Shown here piece by piece: positions 13,906 to 25,087 of a stretch of 64,000 bases of DNA. The DNA lies in contig NW_004086321.1 of NCBI RefSeq assembly GCF_000220395.1, positions 1-64,000 of the forward strand. Reading direction: 5' to 3'. Source of the DNA: Ichthyophthirius multifiliis (lineage: Eukaryota > Ciliophora > Oligohymenophorea > Hymenostomatida). Positions within the stretch are counted from its first letter, which is position 1, and each line of letters opens with the position of its first letter. The notes under the pieces were generated by a model. It ran no database searches, was not told where the DNA came from, and saw only the letters and a program-made list of their open reading frames with translations. The translations under genes were made by a program, and so were the position numbers.

Positions 13906-14766
13906 ATGAATACTAGAGGAGGAGTAGATCTTGTACACTATGAAAAAGATAGAGGCTAATAATAAAACCGTGACGCAAACGAAATTAGATTTAAGGGAGA
14001 TCGTGGATGTCGTAACTATATTGATTATGGTTTGAAAATTTTATTCGAAAAGAACGATAAAGACTAATTCTTATATGACCATATTGTATTAACTGGAGCC
14101 AGATTAACATTTTTGAATATATTGAAAAGCGCAAATGTGATCTAATCTAAGATTAAAGGAGCATTTTCAGTTGTCGAAATTTAGAATAAATTAGTAAATG
14201 ATAACTATAAAGTAAAGGAAGAATTCAAAGATTAAGGATTTAAAGAATCTACAAGTAAATAGAGATATTTGACTGTTTTGACCGTCACTATTTACAGAAA
14301 TCATGATGAAATTTCTAAGTTTGCTAACCATCCTGGTTTATAATAACCCTTGGGCGATGGATAATTGAATGTTATTTAAGACTATACTAGTTATTAATAA
14401 TAATAAGAAAAAGAAAGAGAATAAAGAAGAAATTAACCCAGAAACAACAACTAATAAGGAAATGTAGTAAGATAAAACAAAAGAAACTACAACAATAACT
14501 ACTCTGGTGGTAGAAACAGTTATAATAATGGATAAAGAAACTTCGAAAATAGACAAAGAGGTTATAATAATGAAAACAGAGGAGGTTACAACAATGAAAA
14601 TAGAGGAGGTTATAACAATGAATATAGAGGAGGAAATAGAGGAGGTGAAAGATAATATGAAAGTAGAGGAGGTGATAGATAGTACGAAAATAGAGGAGAA
14701 AGAAGAAATAATAATAGAGGAGGTGAAGGAAATAGAGAAGGTGGAAGATAATAAAGAAGAAATTGA
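13906..14766 (+). CDS. Alba-domain nucleic acid-binding protein with RGG tail
   Basis: A 286-aa intronless frame from ATG 13906 to TGA 14764-14766. Residues about 20-130 form an Alba-like domain (RNYIDYGLKILFEKND, HIVLTGARLTFLNILKSANV), the fold shared by archaeal Alba and eukaryotic Rpp25/Mdp2-type proteins. The C-terminal half, from about residue 165, is Gln/Asn/Arg-rich with repeated RGG and RGGY/NRGG units, a typical RNA-binding tail. Alba proteins bind RNA or DNA, act in RNase P/MRP in some lineages, and regulate mRNA in apicomplexans and trypanosomes. The architecture (one Alba domain plus RGG tail) fits the Mdp2-like Alba branch better than Rpp25, but that is an inference. The repeat region is built of imperfect 27- to 30-bp units that encode the RGG motifs. 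Confidence 0.85.
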
Positions 14767-15617
14767 AAATATTTAATTTGAGATATTTTTTTTTGTTTTA
14801 GTAAAAAAAAATTCTTTTTAAATATAAACTTTAGTAAATTTTAGAAAAAAAAAAAAAAAAAAAAAAGAAAGAAAAAAAGAAAAAAAAATATAGCAGATAA
14901 AGCATATATGGAAGCTAAAAGTTTTTGTATATATGTTTTTTTTTATTTTTTTTTTATTTTTTTTTTTTATTATTAATTATTTAAAGTTTATATGTTTTTT
15001 TTTTTATTTCGTTTTAGAGAATTTCTTAATTATTTAAATTTTTTGTTTTATTTATTTATTTTTATAAAAAAAATAATATTTATATATAAATATAATCGAA
15101 ATATCATCTATTTAAATAATTTTATTAAAAATCTTGTTTAGTATATTTTATTTATTAATTCTTTTTATTTTTTTATATAATTTTAATAGTCTTATTTATA
15201 TAATTATTGAAAAAAAAGTCAACAAAAATTAACTTCACCCCAAACTAAAAAATTAAATCTAGAACAAAATAAAGCCAATCTTTATGAGATGAATTACTAC
15301 CGTGTTTTTAAACAACTTTTATAGAAGGAAATATCGTTTATATTTTAGTCTACGTATTAAAAATAAAAATATTATTCCCACTTTATAAGCCTATTATAAA
15401 AAATTCTTAAAAGTATCAATAAAATTTATTAATTAATATTCGATTTCGTTGTCTATATATAAAAATGTTATCATATAATATATTTAATACACTATAATAA
15501 TTAATTGTTTAAGTCATTAATTATATCAAACATAATATGTTGTTCATTCTTTAAATAATATTTTTCGTTAGGTTACTCTGAGTATTTTATTATAGAATTA
15601 AATTTCCAACATAAAAA
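14767..15617. other. AT-rich region, mostly unassigned
   Basis: After the Alba gene come a long A run (14846-14866) and T runs. The part from 15230 is less A+T rich and has an open plus frame starting at ATG 15289 (MNYYRVFKQLLQKE) that runs without TGA into the tRNA gene. I do not accept that frame as a gene, because it would end inside the tRNA and the strand is T-rich there. Confidence 0.4.
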
Positions 15618-15807
15618 TCAATACTAGGCTTTTTTTTTCCTACTAAAAGCAAATAAATTTTATATTAATTTTGAATTTCTTTCAGTATTATTTGGTGGTT
15701 TTGCTCTACTTTCAGACAAATTCGATTATAATTTTCAATAATTGCTTTTTAAAATACTTATTTGTTTCTAAAGTTTTTATGGATGTATTGTTTTTAATGT
15801 AATTCAT
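15618..15807 (-). CDS. Possible small two-exon gene (46 aa), doubtful
   Basis: ATG at 15805-15807, an intron with good borders at 15709-15757 (49 nt), and TGA at 15618-15620 give a 46-aa peptide that begins MNYIKNNTSIKTLETNNRA and ends SRKKKAQY. The splice closes the frame exactly and the intron length is typical for this window. The product is short and unrecognised. An opposing plus frame is also open here, so the locus could be noncoding. Confidence 0.3.
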
Positions 15808-16091
15808 CTTATTTTTAAAATTAAAAATTATAATATATTTTTGATTTATTATTAACAAAAATAAAGAAAGGTATTTATAAATTATAAACAAAAAAGATAA
15901 TGTATATAAATAAATATAATTTCTAAATTTATTTAATTAAAATATTAAAAATATATTTATAATATAAACTAGTTATTTTTTCTTAATATTATATTATAAA
16001 ATAATTATATACTTATTCGCATTAAGAAGAATTAGTAAATATATTAAGTTTTAATTTATCAATTATAATTTTATCTAATTATTCAGTTACT

Positions 16092-16163
16092 GGTTCCATA
16101 GTATAGTGGTTAGTACTGGGGACTTTAAATCCCTTGACCTGGGTTCGAATCCCAGTGGGACCT
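16092..16163 (+). tRNA. tRNA-Gln (anticodon UUA), reads the reassigned UAA codon
   Basis: A 72-nt cloverleaf with no intron. The acceptor stem pairs GGTTCCA with TGGGACC (one T-G pair), with T as discriminator base. The D-arm region is TAGTATAGTGGTTAGTA. The anticodon stem pairs GGGGA with TCCCT around the loop CTTTAAA, which puts TTA at positions 34-36. The T arm contains GGTTCGAATCC. In the standard code a UUA anticodon would be an ochre suppressor; in ciliates it is the tRNA that decodes UAA as glutamine. UAA is by far the most frequent Gln codon in every gene here, so this tRNA carries much of the Gln decoding load. A T run follows as terminator. Confidence 0.95.
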
Positions 16164-16165
16164 AG

Positions 16166-16172
16166 TTTTTTT
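16166..16172 (+). terminator. Pol III T-run terminator of the tRNA gene
   Basis: Seven T residues begin two bases after the end of the tRNA, the usual RNA polymerase III stop signal. More T runs follow. Confidence 0.75.
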
Positions 16173-16468
16173 ATTTTTTTTTAATATCTATTGTAATTAA
16201 AATGATATAATTAATTTATAAAATATTTTTCTTTTATAAAAATATATATAATTGATTTATTATTTTAATATATTTTTATAAAATTTAGACTTTATATAGT
16301 TTATTTAATAAAGTTTAATAAATAGAAATTAAATTTTATTTAAAAAAAATCAAATTTATACAAATAAATTAAATATACATAAATAATTTATTTATTAAAA
16401 TAAAAAATTTATTAATTAATTAAATATTACTAATATTACATTTTTAATTTTATTGAAATAAATAGAAT

Positions 16469-17236
16469 TCATAATTCATTAGTTTTTAATGCTTTTTATA
16501 TACAACTACATTAAGTTTATAAAAAAAATTACTCGTAGTATTAATTTTCATTAATTATTTAATTATGTTTAATTTCCAATTAATGATGTTATTATAAAAG
16601 GGCTAAGCATTTATTTTTTATATTGAAATATTGTTAATTTATTAATTCTTTTATTTAAACATTATTTTATAAATAGTATAATTAATTTTGTAATTATTAA
16701 ATTTATATTTAAAAATTAAAAATATTATTTTATTAAATTAATTCTTTAATTTTATTTTAATATAAAATTTCTCTTTATTTAAAATTTTTGTTAGTATTAA
16801 ATATTTCTTTCACACTTAAATCACATTATTAATTAAAATCTTTTTATTTATTTTGATTTTAAGTTTTAATTTTATTGTTTTAGTTTTCAAAAACAAATTA
16901 TTTATTAGAACTTTTTTAAGTTAAGATTTAATTTGTAGAGCTTAATTTTTTACTCTTTTTTAATATTTAGTTTTTATCAAAAAAAACATTTTAAGTGTTT
17001 TCATTTAAATTTATACTGCTATGCCTTTTTAAATGGCAGCCTTTTTTGATTTTATTAAATGATTTTTCTGTATTTTATTATTTTTAATCGATTTCTTTTT
17101 GATTAATTAATAATTTAAAACTTTAAGTTTAATTAGAAAATATTGATTGTATAGGATTTTTTGTTATTTTAGTAATTTATTATTATAATTAATTATTAGT
17201 AATAATTCTTTATAATGATAAACTATTTATATGCAT
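16469..17236 (-). CDS. Orphan Gln/Asn/Lys-rich protein (255 aa)
   Basis: An uninterrupted minus-strand frame of 256 codons from ATG (17234-17236, MHINSLSLQRIITNNQLQQQ) to TGA (16469-16471). The middle is Lys/Ser/Gln-rich (residues 50-140). The C-terminal 110 residues are helical with coiled-coil character, for example NQIKELIQQNN-like heptads and QNQLYYLQNNVQIKELINQQ. A small Cys/His content (GCHLKRHSS; TQCSC near the end) shows no zinc-finger spacing that I recognise. The length without any TGA and the biased composition support a real gene. No homologous family was recognised. Confidence 0.6.
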
Positions 17237-18102
17237 TAAAATATTTTCTTTTTTAAAGGCATTTTATTAATTATTATTATTTTATAATGATATGTCACAA
17301 ATCATTTTTAAATATATATTTTTAAAATAAAATATTATTATTTATATTAACGATTTTTTATTTTTTACTTGCAAAAAATAATATATATATATTTAATAAT
17401 ATATATATATTTATATTTATATGTTTATATATATAAAAATATATACTTTATATAAATATTTATTAATATTATATTTATAATTATTTTTTTTTTTTATAAA
17501 TATTTTATTGAATTAAAATCTTTCATAATTACCATTTTTATAATGAGAAATATAATTATCTAAAAATTAATATATTATATATTTTTATGAAATAAATATT
17601 AATTAACATAAATATTATTATTTAAATAATAAATTTTTTTTATATTTTTTATTAATTTATTACTTTTATTTAATATTTATGTTATTAATTTTTATAAAAT
17701 GATATATGTTTGTTTCATATTTTAGATATGATAATGAATTTAATATTTAATTTTAAATAATGTATTTATTATTTAATTAATAATTACAAAGTAAAAACAA
17801 AGAAAAAATTATTTCTATAGATTTAATACAAATTTTTTTCTCTTTTATATTTATTATCTATTATAAAATTTTTGTAAAATAATAATTTTAGTAAGAATAT
17901 TTTAAAAAAAGTATATTTAATTTTAATATATAAAAAAAAGCAATTTATTACAAATATATTTTTCTTATAAAATTATTGAAATACTGAAATATAAAAAAAT
18001 TATAAAAATATTACATATTTTTTGAAAAAACTCAAAAAATATATTTTTTTTTAAATTAAAAAATTATAAAATTATAAAAATATCAAAATATCTAAAAAGA
18101 AA
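17237..18102. other. Intergenic AT-rich region
   Basis: 866 bp between divergent genes. Long A and T runs and short AT tracts at 17382-17440. No gene seen. Confidence 0.6.
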
Positions 18103-18714
18103 ATGAATTAAACTAAATAATTAAAATAAGAAATTCTCTTCCAAATTCCATATTCTAAAAGATTATCAAATTAATCAAATTAAGTTAATATAAACTTACC
18201 TCCTGCTCCAATTCGTAAAAGATATATAACATAGCATGAAGAAATAACATAATAATAAATATAGACTTAGCAAAACTAATTATTTTATTAAAATTAATTA
18301 TAATATAAAAAAGACTCTTAAACATAAATATAACTTGTAGAAAAGATATAAAAATATACATTAGAATCTCGACATAAATGTACTATTATCTAAAATTCAA
18401 ATATAAACAATAATTAAAATAATAAAAAAGATATTTAACGAAATCAACCATCTACTAAAGATGCTTACAAAAGTAAAAAGGATATAAACACAAATAATAT
18501 TTCTAGCACAAGCTAAAAAAAAAAATCGACAATATATAATAATTCTGAAGAAACAACTATAATAAAAAATGAAAATAAAAATTATAACATTATTAGTAAT
18601 AAATATAATAACAATAGTAACAAAATTAACAATATAAACAATATTAACTATAACAATAAAATTAACAATGATAATAATAAATGTAATAACAATAATAATA
18701 ACAAAATTAAAAAC

Positions 18715-18766
<52 letters not shown>

Positions 18767-19664
18767 ATGTCCATTTAAAAACATACAACAATAGCTAAGA
18801 TATGACTCTTCATTTGATATAGAAGTCAGTAGAAAAGAATACGAGAATATAATGTAAGAAGACTTAAATAATCCTGAAAAAGTAGCCTAATATAGTAAAG
18901 AAATATTTCAGCATTTAATCAAAAGAGAAAAATAAATAAAAACAAACACGAATATTATCAAAGAACAACCTGAATTAACTGAAAATATGCGTTCAATATT
19001 AATCGATTGGTTAGTTGTTGTGCATTTTAATTTTAAACTTAAACCCGAGACATTATTTTTATGTGTGTATATAATCAATAAGTATCTAAATATATAAGAA
19101 GTTAAAAGAAACAGGCTTCAATTAGTAGGAATAACTGCACTTTTTATAGCTTCAAAATACGAAGAAATATATCCTCCTTCTTTAAGTAAATTTGCTGAAG
19201 TTACAGATGGGTCCTTTCCAAAAGAAAGCCTGATAAAAATGGAAATTTAAATTATTAAAAGCATAAATTTTTAAATTACAGTGCCTTCAGCTCTTAGATT
19301 TGCTGAATGGTATTGTAGAATTAACAATTTCGATCAGAAAAATTAATTTTTAGTTTTTTATATTATTGAATTGTCCTTGATTGATTGTAAGTTTTTATAA
19401 TTTATGCCTAGTAATGTGGCTGCTAGTGCCGTTTATTTAGTTAATAAAATAAATGGGAAAATTAATTGTTGGAATGATATAATGCATTGTGATTCGGGAT
19501 TAAGTGAAGGATAAGTTAAAGTTTGTGCAAAGGAATTGTGTTTGCTACTTTAAGGGATATAGGATTATTAACATTAGTCTGTTAGAATTAAATACTCTAA
19601 AAATGAATATTTAGGAGTAGGTAATATTGTTTTAAACTATAAATGTAATAAAAAAGTTGATTGA
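18103..19664 (+). CDS. B-type (mitotic) cyclin
   Basis: Regulatory partner of a cyclin-dependent kinase. The N-terminal half from ATG 18103 is disordered and Asn/Gln-rich (PPAPIRKRYIT near residue 35, then long Asn runs coded by an AAT repeat, about 18716-18762). The cyclin box follows, starting with MRSILIDWLVVVHFNFKL (the MRAILIDWL signature) and FIASKYEEIYPPSL, with a second cyclin fold containing NVAASAVYLVNK. It ends ...KCNKKVD at TGA 19662-19664. The frame changes just after the Asn run. Two explanations fit: a 26-nt GT...AG intron at 18769-18794 (total 511 aa), or one missing A in the run at 18778-18782, giving continuous NVHLKNIQQQLRYDSSFDIE. I favour the missing base, because the same error type recurs in the window. 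No clear destruction box was identified. Confidence 0.88.
18716..18762 (+). repeat. AAT trinucleotide repeat in cyclin gene
   Basis: About 15 AAT units. In the upstream reading frame they encode poly-Asn; one frame over they would encode poly-Gln (TAA), because TAA is a Gln codon here. Confidence 0.85.
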
Positions 19665-20518
19665 TAGAGATTTTTTTTTAATTTTAGTGTAAATTAATTA
19701 GTTATAAAAGTATAAAAAAAAATTAATTTTTTATATTATTTAATTAATATTTATAAATAAATTAATATAATTATTATATTATATAAATTTTTGAAATTTT
19801 TAATTTTTTTATTTTATTAAGACTATAAATAACTATTTTAATAATATTTATATAAATATTAATTAATATTTTAAAATATAAAAAAATATTTAGTTTTTTT
19901 TTAAAAAAATTAAATTATAAAAGATTTTTATATTATTTATTAACATTTTGTATAAAAAAAAAAAAATTATAAGTATAATAAAATTAATAATTTAATAACT
20001 ATTTTTTTAAGAAATAAAATCAATTAAAAATTTATTAATTTCTTTAAATATTTAAGTTATTAAAATTAATATATTTATAAAATATATATAAAATATAAAT
20101 ATATATATATATATATTTATTTTATATATTTATATATTTGTATAATTATTTTATTTTAAATATAATTTATTTATTTTATTTAATTTCTATTTCTAATATT
20201 TTATTTATTATTTATTATTATTTTTTCTATAGATATTAATTTTTTTATTTTAAAAAAAAATCTTTTTACTTTTTCAATTATTTTAAATACAATTAATATT
20301 TTTTTTTAATATTATTTTTATTTAAATATTATATATTTTTTTTATTAAATTATATTAAAAAAATTTAATATTGTTGATAAAATTATAAAAGAAATTTATT
20401 TTATTATATATATATTTTATTAAAATATAAAATAATTAAAATACTAAAATATTTTTATTTATTCTTTTTATCTTTATATGTATATTTTTTTTCTTTTCTT
20501 TTATATTTTATAGTTTAA
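19665..20518. other. Intergenic AT-rich region
   Basis: 854 bp of A/T runs after the cyclin stop. No coding or RNA feature seen. Confidence 0.6.
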
Positions 20519-20634
20519 TGTGGAATAAAAATAATAGTTATGCTTTATTACAATATTTAAGAAAATTAATATTAAACATATATATCATATAATAAATTTT
20601 TTACAAACTAATTTATTATTAATATTTAATCTGA

Positions 20635-21276
20635 TTTTCGCCTCTAAGAAAATAGCCATTTTTTTCTGTATATATTTATTATTATGTTAATCCACTTACA
20701 GTATAAGAAATTTTAGATTGTTAACATTATCATTAATTAAGACAATGTAATTCTGAAACTACTTATGCTTAATTTGACTATGTACAAGATAATTGTATAG
20801 TTTCTGAATAAGACTTTCCTGAAGTTTCAAATCATATGATTCCTCGTAGAGACGATGAGAACCGAATAGTAATGATATTTGTAAGCTTACTAATAAGGAT
20901 GCTAAATAATGATACTATATAACGAAGGTTTATATATTTGGAATAAAAATCAAAAAATTTATATCTTATGAAATATAGATTAAAAAAACATAGATATTTT
21001 ACTGCTATGTTTAAAGCAATAAATTATTAAGAGATTTCAAGAATTATAAATGTGATATATATAATGTTTCTGATTACTTTATTAAAGGCTTCGATTTTGT
21101 TATGGGTTTTAGGGTTAACTATTTCTAAGTACTTTTTGATAATATTTTTTGTGGTATTAATATATTTGATTAATAAGATAAAATTAAAAGGTGGATATAA
21201 TTTTGGAGTGATATTTTTTTTTTTTTAACAAATATATATATTAATTTTTTAATTGTTATTTTTTATTTTTTTTTGA
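20635..21276 (+). CDS. Orphan membrane protein, 5' end unresolved
   Basis: An open plus frame ends at TGA 21274-21276. It contains a Cys-bearing, probably extracytoplasmic part (ILDCQHYHQLRQCNSETT, DNCIVSEQDFPEVS) and two strongly hydrophobic segments near the C-terminus (IYIMFLITLLKASILLWVLG and FLIIFFVVLIYLI), followed by a basic end. A TGA at 20632 blocks simple extension upstream. An intron at about 20668-20701 (GT...CACTTACAG) may join it to an upstream hydrophobic exon containing FLQTNLLLIFNLIF, which would suit a signal peptide, but no start codon lies in that frame; the ATG at about 20519 is in another frame. The family is not recognised. The next gene starts only 69 bp downstream on the same strand. 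Confidence 0.45.
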
Positions 21277-21344
21277 AAAAATAAAAATTTAATAAAAAAC
21301 ATTTTTAAATTAAATATATAAAAAAGTTTAATATTAAAAAATTT

Positions 21345-21869
21345 ATGTTAGAATTAAATAATATAAACTTAATTTTATAATTAGATATAGATTAAAATTA
21401 AAAAGGTTGCCTTTATTTAGGAAATATTTAGGCTGCATTTAGGATATAAGCTAGTCAAATGTATAAAATAAAATATGTTTTAACAGTAGGTAATTTCTCT
21501 TTTTTAAAATATGATGAAGATTTAAAAATTAAACATGAAAGAATCCCTATTAATGATGAAATAGAAGTTGAAATTAAAAGTTATTTCGAAGATTCTTTCT
21601 CGTTTATAGATAATGGACTTTTATAAGGAAATGTATTAATACATTGCTTTGCAGGAATTTCAAGAAGTGCGACAATTGCAATTGCTTATTTAATGAAAAA
21701 ATATAATAAAACAGCTGATGATTGTCTTCTTTTAATAAAAGAAAAAAGACCAAATATAAATCCTAATTATGGATTTAAATAATAGTTGTAAATATATCAA
21801 AAAGAAATTGAACTTAAATAAATTTTATAAAATAAGTAAAAAGATAAATAAGAAGAAGAAATAAAATGA
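21345..21869 (+). CDS. Dual-specificity protein phosphatase (atypical DUSP)
   Basis: A 174-aa intronless frame from ATG 21345 to TGA 21867-21869, the size of a stand-alone DUSP catalytic domain. The signature H100-C-F-A-G-I-S-R107-S-A-T gives the nucleophile Cys101 and phosphate-binding Arg107. The general acid is probably Asp71 in IPINDEIE, about 30 residues before the Cys, as in the family. The N-terminal part has KGCLYLGNIQAAF, the usual start of a DUSP domain, and YVLTVGN. It should remove phosphate from Ser/Thr/Tyr, typically of MAP kinases. No targeting signal is seen; the C-terminal 25 residues are a charged Gln/Lys/Glu tail. Confidence 0.9.
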
Positions 21870-22054
21870 AAATTTTTATTAGAAAATATATAATATAAAA
21901 ATAAATATTATATATATATTTGTTTATAAATATTTATATATATATTAATTTTTTGTTTTTATATTTATTTTTTTTGTTATAAACATAAAAATATAATTTT
22001 TTACATATAAATAATTTTTAAAATTAATATCAAAATATAAGAATAAATAATAAA

Positions 22055-23130
22055 ATATGTCTAAAAATTTATTAAAGTTTGTCTAAATAATTAAAATATA
22101 TAATTCTTATTAATTATTTAATTCCTAAAAATAAGTTTATATAAATCAAAAAGCAAACAAAGTATTTAAAAAATTAAGAATAACGCTAATTTGATATAAA
22201 TATGTAATTATTATTTTGAAAAAATTCATATAGAATTTCAATTTATTACAAAATATTAGATTTTTCTCATTTAGTATTTTGTATATCTTTGTTTTTTCAT
22301 TTATAAAAAGTAATTCATTTTCATATTATTTTAGATTTATTTTTTGTGTTAGATTAATATAAATATATAAATATTTTAAAGTTATTATTTTTGATATTAA
22401 TTTAATGCTTTTTTATTTAAATTATCTAAAGTTTATTATAAAGAATATTTAAATGAAAAATAAAATTTTATAAATGCAATATTATATTTATTTATTGTAG
22501 TTTTTATTTAATTGCAATAAATCAAAGACTGATTGATATATAAATATTATAGTTAGCTTGGCGTTTTCTAAAATTATATATACAGTTTTAATCGCTTTTT
22601 TATTAGACTAGAGTTATTTTAAGTCTTAAAAAGGCATTATTAGCTTTTTTCTAAATTATTATTGTATAAAATTTAGACAATAAATATCAGAATTATTATT
22701 TATATATATAAGGAAATATTTTTTAAAATAAAAATCTTTTTTATAAACCTAAATTATACAACTTGCATACAGAATTTCCGAAATTTCATATCCATAAAAA
22801 TTTTGCTTCTTAAATTAAAAATATTCTTTTGTTAACTATTTATTCTTAAAAAAATCCTGATATTATTTTAATATGTATTGTGGCGCTTTTTATCAGCACT
22901 TCTAAGTAAATCTAGTATATAGATAATCCTATAAGCATATATTTAGAAAAATTTTTCATAAATTTTTAACTAATAGTAGGAGTACTTAAAATCTATTTAG
23001 TGGTTATTTTGAACTTTGATCTTGATTATATGGATTTTCTATTTTTTTATGATAAAAAAAAAATTTGCACAAAAATTTTATTAATAATTATATTTTTTAT
23101 TTTTTATAAAAATATAAAAATATTTTTTTA
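22055..23130 (+). other. Unresolved plus-strand region, possible multi-exon or decayed gene
   Basis: An ATG at about 22057 opens MSKNLLKFVQIIKIYN, and several TGA-free stretches follow in different frames, including FSKIIYTVLIAFLLDQSYF (about 22567-22620) and DIILICIVALFISTSKQIQ (about 22857-22915). The base composition is richer in G and C than the flanks, as in genes here. I could not join the pieces with convincing splice sites. The last pieces loosely recall a cyclin fold, but too weakly to call. It may be a pseudogene. Confidence 0.25.
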
Positions 23131-23232
23131 TTTATAATATAAACTATTTAAAATTTAAAAAAAAATAGATATAATTAAAATAAAAAAATGATATTATGAA
23201 TATTCTAAAAAAAAAAAATATTAGATTTTAAT

Positions 23233-23274
<42 letters not shown>

Positions 23275-23927
23275 TAATGTTATATTTCAAATATATAATT
23301 TATTTATTTTATTTATAAAAATATTTAAAATTATATAAATTTAATATATTTTTTCAAAGTATTCTTATATAGCAAATTAAAATTTTTAAAAATATTTTAA
23401 TTAGAATATAATTCTATATAATTATATTATTTAAATTTTTAAAATATAAACATAATAATTCTAATTTTATTAGTTTTTTTTTATAAAAATAATTTGTCGT
23501 AATAAATATTATTAATAAAAATATTACATTTTTGATAATTAACAACTATATAAGTAGAAGATGTTTAACTTCTTATAAAAAAAATTATTAATAGATAAAA
23601 TCAATTTTAATTAATTATTAGAATAAAAATAAAAATAAAAATATCTTAGTTTATAAATATAATAATCAATTAAATTATATATATTTAAAAATTAAAACAT
23701 TTAGAATATTAATAATTTTAATATTAAATATATTATCAAAAAACTAATAAATAACTATTTCAATAATTATAATTAATATAAAAATAAAATTATAGATCAT
23801 AGCGAAAATATTTTGCTTAGAAAGATAAATTTAATATCATGTCTTCTTTTATTAATTAAAATATTATTAAACACATAAATTAAATAAGCAATAGTTATAT
23901 AAATAAATATTATTGTGAACAATTATA
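23131..23927. other. Intergenic AT-rich region
   Basis: About 800 bp with an (AT)n tract at 23238-23268. No gene seen. Confidence 0.55.
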
Positions 23928-25087
23928 TCATTTTGTTTTCTCATTATTATTTGTATTTTAATATATCAAATCTTCTGCTATAATATCATTTGCTTAGAAT
24001 TATTAATTTTATTATTTTTTAACGTTATCATTAATTCCTATTATTTTTATTTTTTGACGAATCACTTTTAAATAAATATCACCAAAACCCACAATAAGCT
24101 ACCCTAGAGCCAAAAAACAAATCCAAACAACACTAATTTAAATACTAAAAATCGAAAAAAGAGCCAAAGCTGGACCTGGACATAAGCTTCCTATTCCCCA
24201 TCCTATACCGAAAATAAAAGAACCCATAATTAATTTAAGATCTATTTATTTATTTGTGGTTATATAGAATCTATCAGAATATAAAGGTTTTTTTTTTTTT
24301 TATATAAAATAAAAAGTAATCATGTTTCCTCCGACTGCAAAGCATAATAAAAACATCAAAGAAGGATCCCAGTTTTCTTATAGAGATAAAAAACCGTTAA
24401 TTTTAGACCTTCTAAGCATCCCTCCAAAGCCGAGTCCTAAAGCAAACAAAATACCTGTTAAAAGTCCTATTAATATTTCCAGAAGTTAATCTTTTTTATT
24501 TATTTTTAAGAAAATACTAAATAAAATCAAAAAAATAGAAATCCCTAAAATTACATTTGAGCATATTTCATAGTTAAATTCTTCAATTATATTCGATTTT
24601 TAGTCATCTATTTTTTCATAAAGGAAATTTTAGTAATGTCTCAATGTAGATATACATATTCCTACAAAAAAAATATACCCACAGATACCCAACTTCTTAT
24701 TGAAAAACGAGGTAAACCACAAACTCCATGTCCGCTTGTACAGCCATTGCTTAATTTAGTACCTAAACCTACTAAAAATCCAGATAGACCGTAGCCTATA
24801 TAATTAAGACGAGAAATCATCAATTTTGGGTCATCAAATATTTAGGTATTGTACCATACTATATTAAATTAGAATATATTATATAGAATAGATGATGTTA
24901 TGGTTAAACCACAAATTATAGAAAGATTGTAATGGTATTATTATTTATCGAATGTTATTAGGGAGTAAAATATACCTGAAAAACCGGTTACTCGACCTTT
25001 TGTTAGAAGATGGAATGATGTACTTAAGCTTATAAGCAGTCCTCCAAAGGAACTTAGTATAACATCTGCCCATGATAATTATATCAT
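23928..25087 (-). CDS. YeeE/YedE-type sulfur-compound transporter, one frameshift
   Basis: A multi-pass membrane protein of about 386 aa, from ATG 25085-25087 ([18 protein letters not shown]) to TGA 23928-23930. Two repeat halves carry the family signatures: [17 protein letters not shown] in the first and [18 protein letters not shown] in the second. These are the conserved Cys motifs of the YeeE/YedE (DUF395) family, whose bacterial members import thiosulfate. The frame breaks at the A8 run 24666-24673: adding one base there restores continuous [17 protein letters not shown] and makes the total exactly 387 codons. Introns of 32 or 56 nt would also restore the frame but remove conserved residues. 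The family is mainly bacterial, so ancient lateral transfer is plausible; codon use is now fully ciliate. The substrate is not shown by the sequence. Confidence 0.85.

Noticed and set aside
14338-14776. ORFs over the RGG repeats of the Alba gene (14338-14556 minus, 14507-14776 plus)
   Set aside because: Repeat shadows. The Alba frame runs through to TGA 14764 and gives the expected RGG tail.
15289-16122. Long plus frame starting MNYYRVFKQLLQ
   Set aside because: It would end inside the tRNA-Gln gene, has no homologous features, and the T-rich plus strand argues for minus-strand coding in its second half.
18397-18774. Minus-strand poly-Ile ORF
   Set aside because: Antisense reading of the cyclin Asn repeat.
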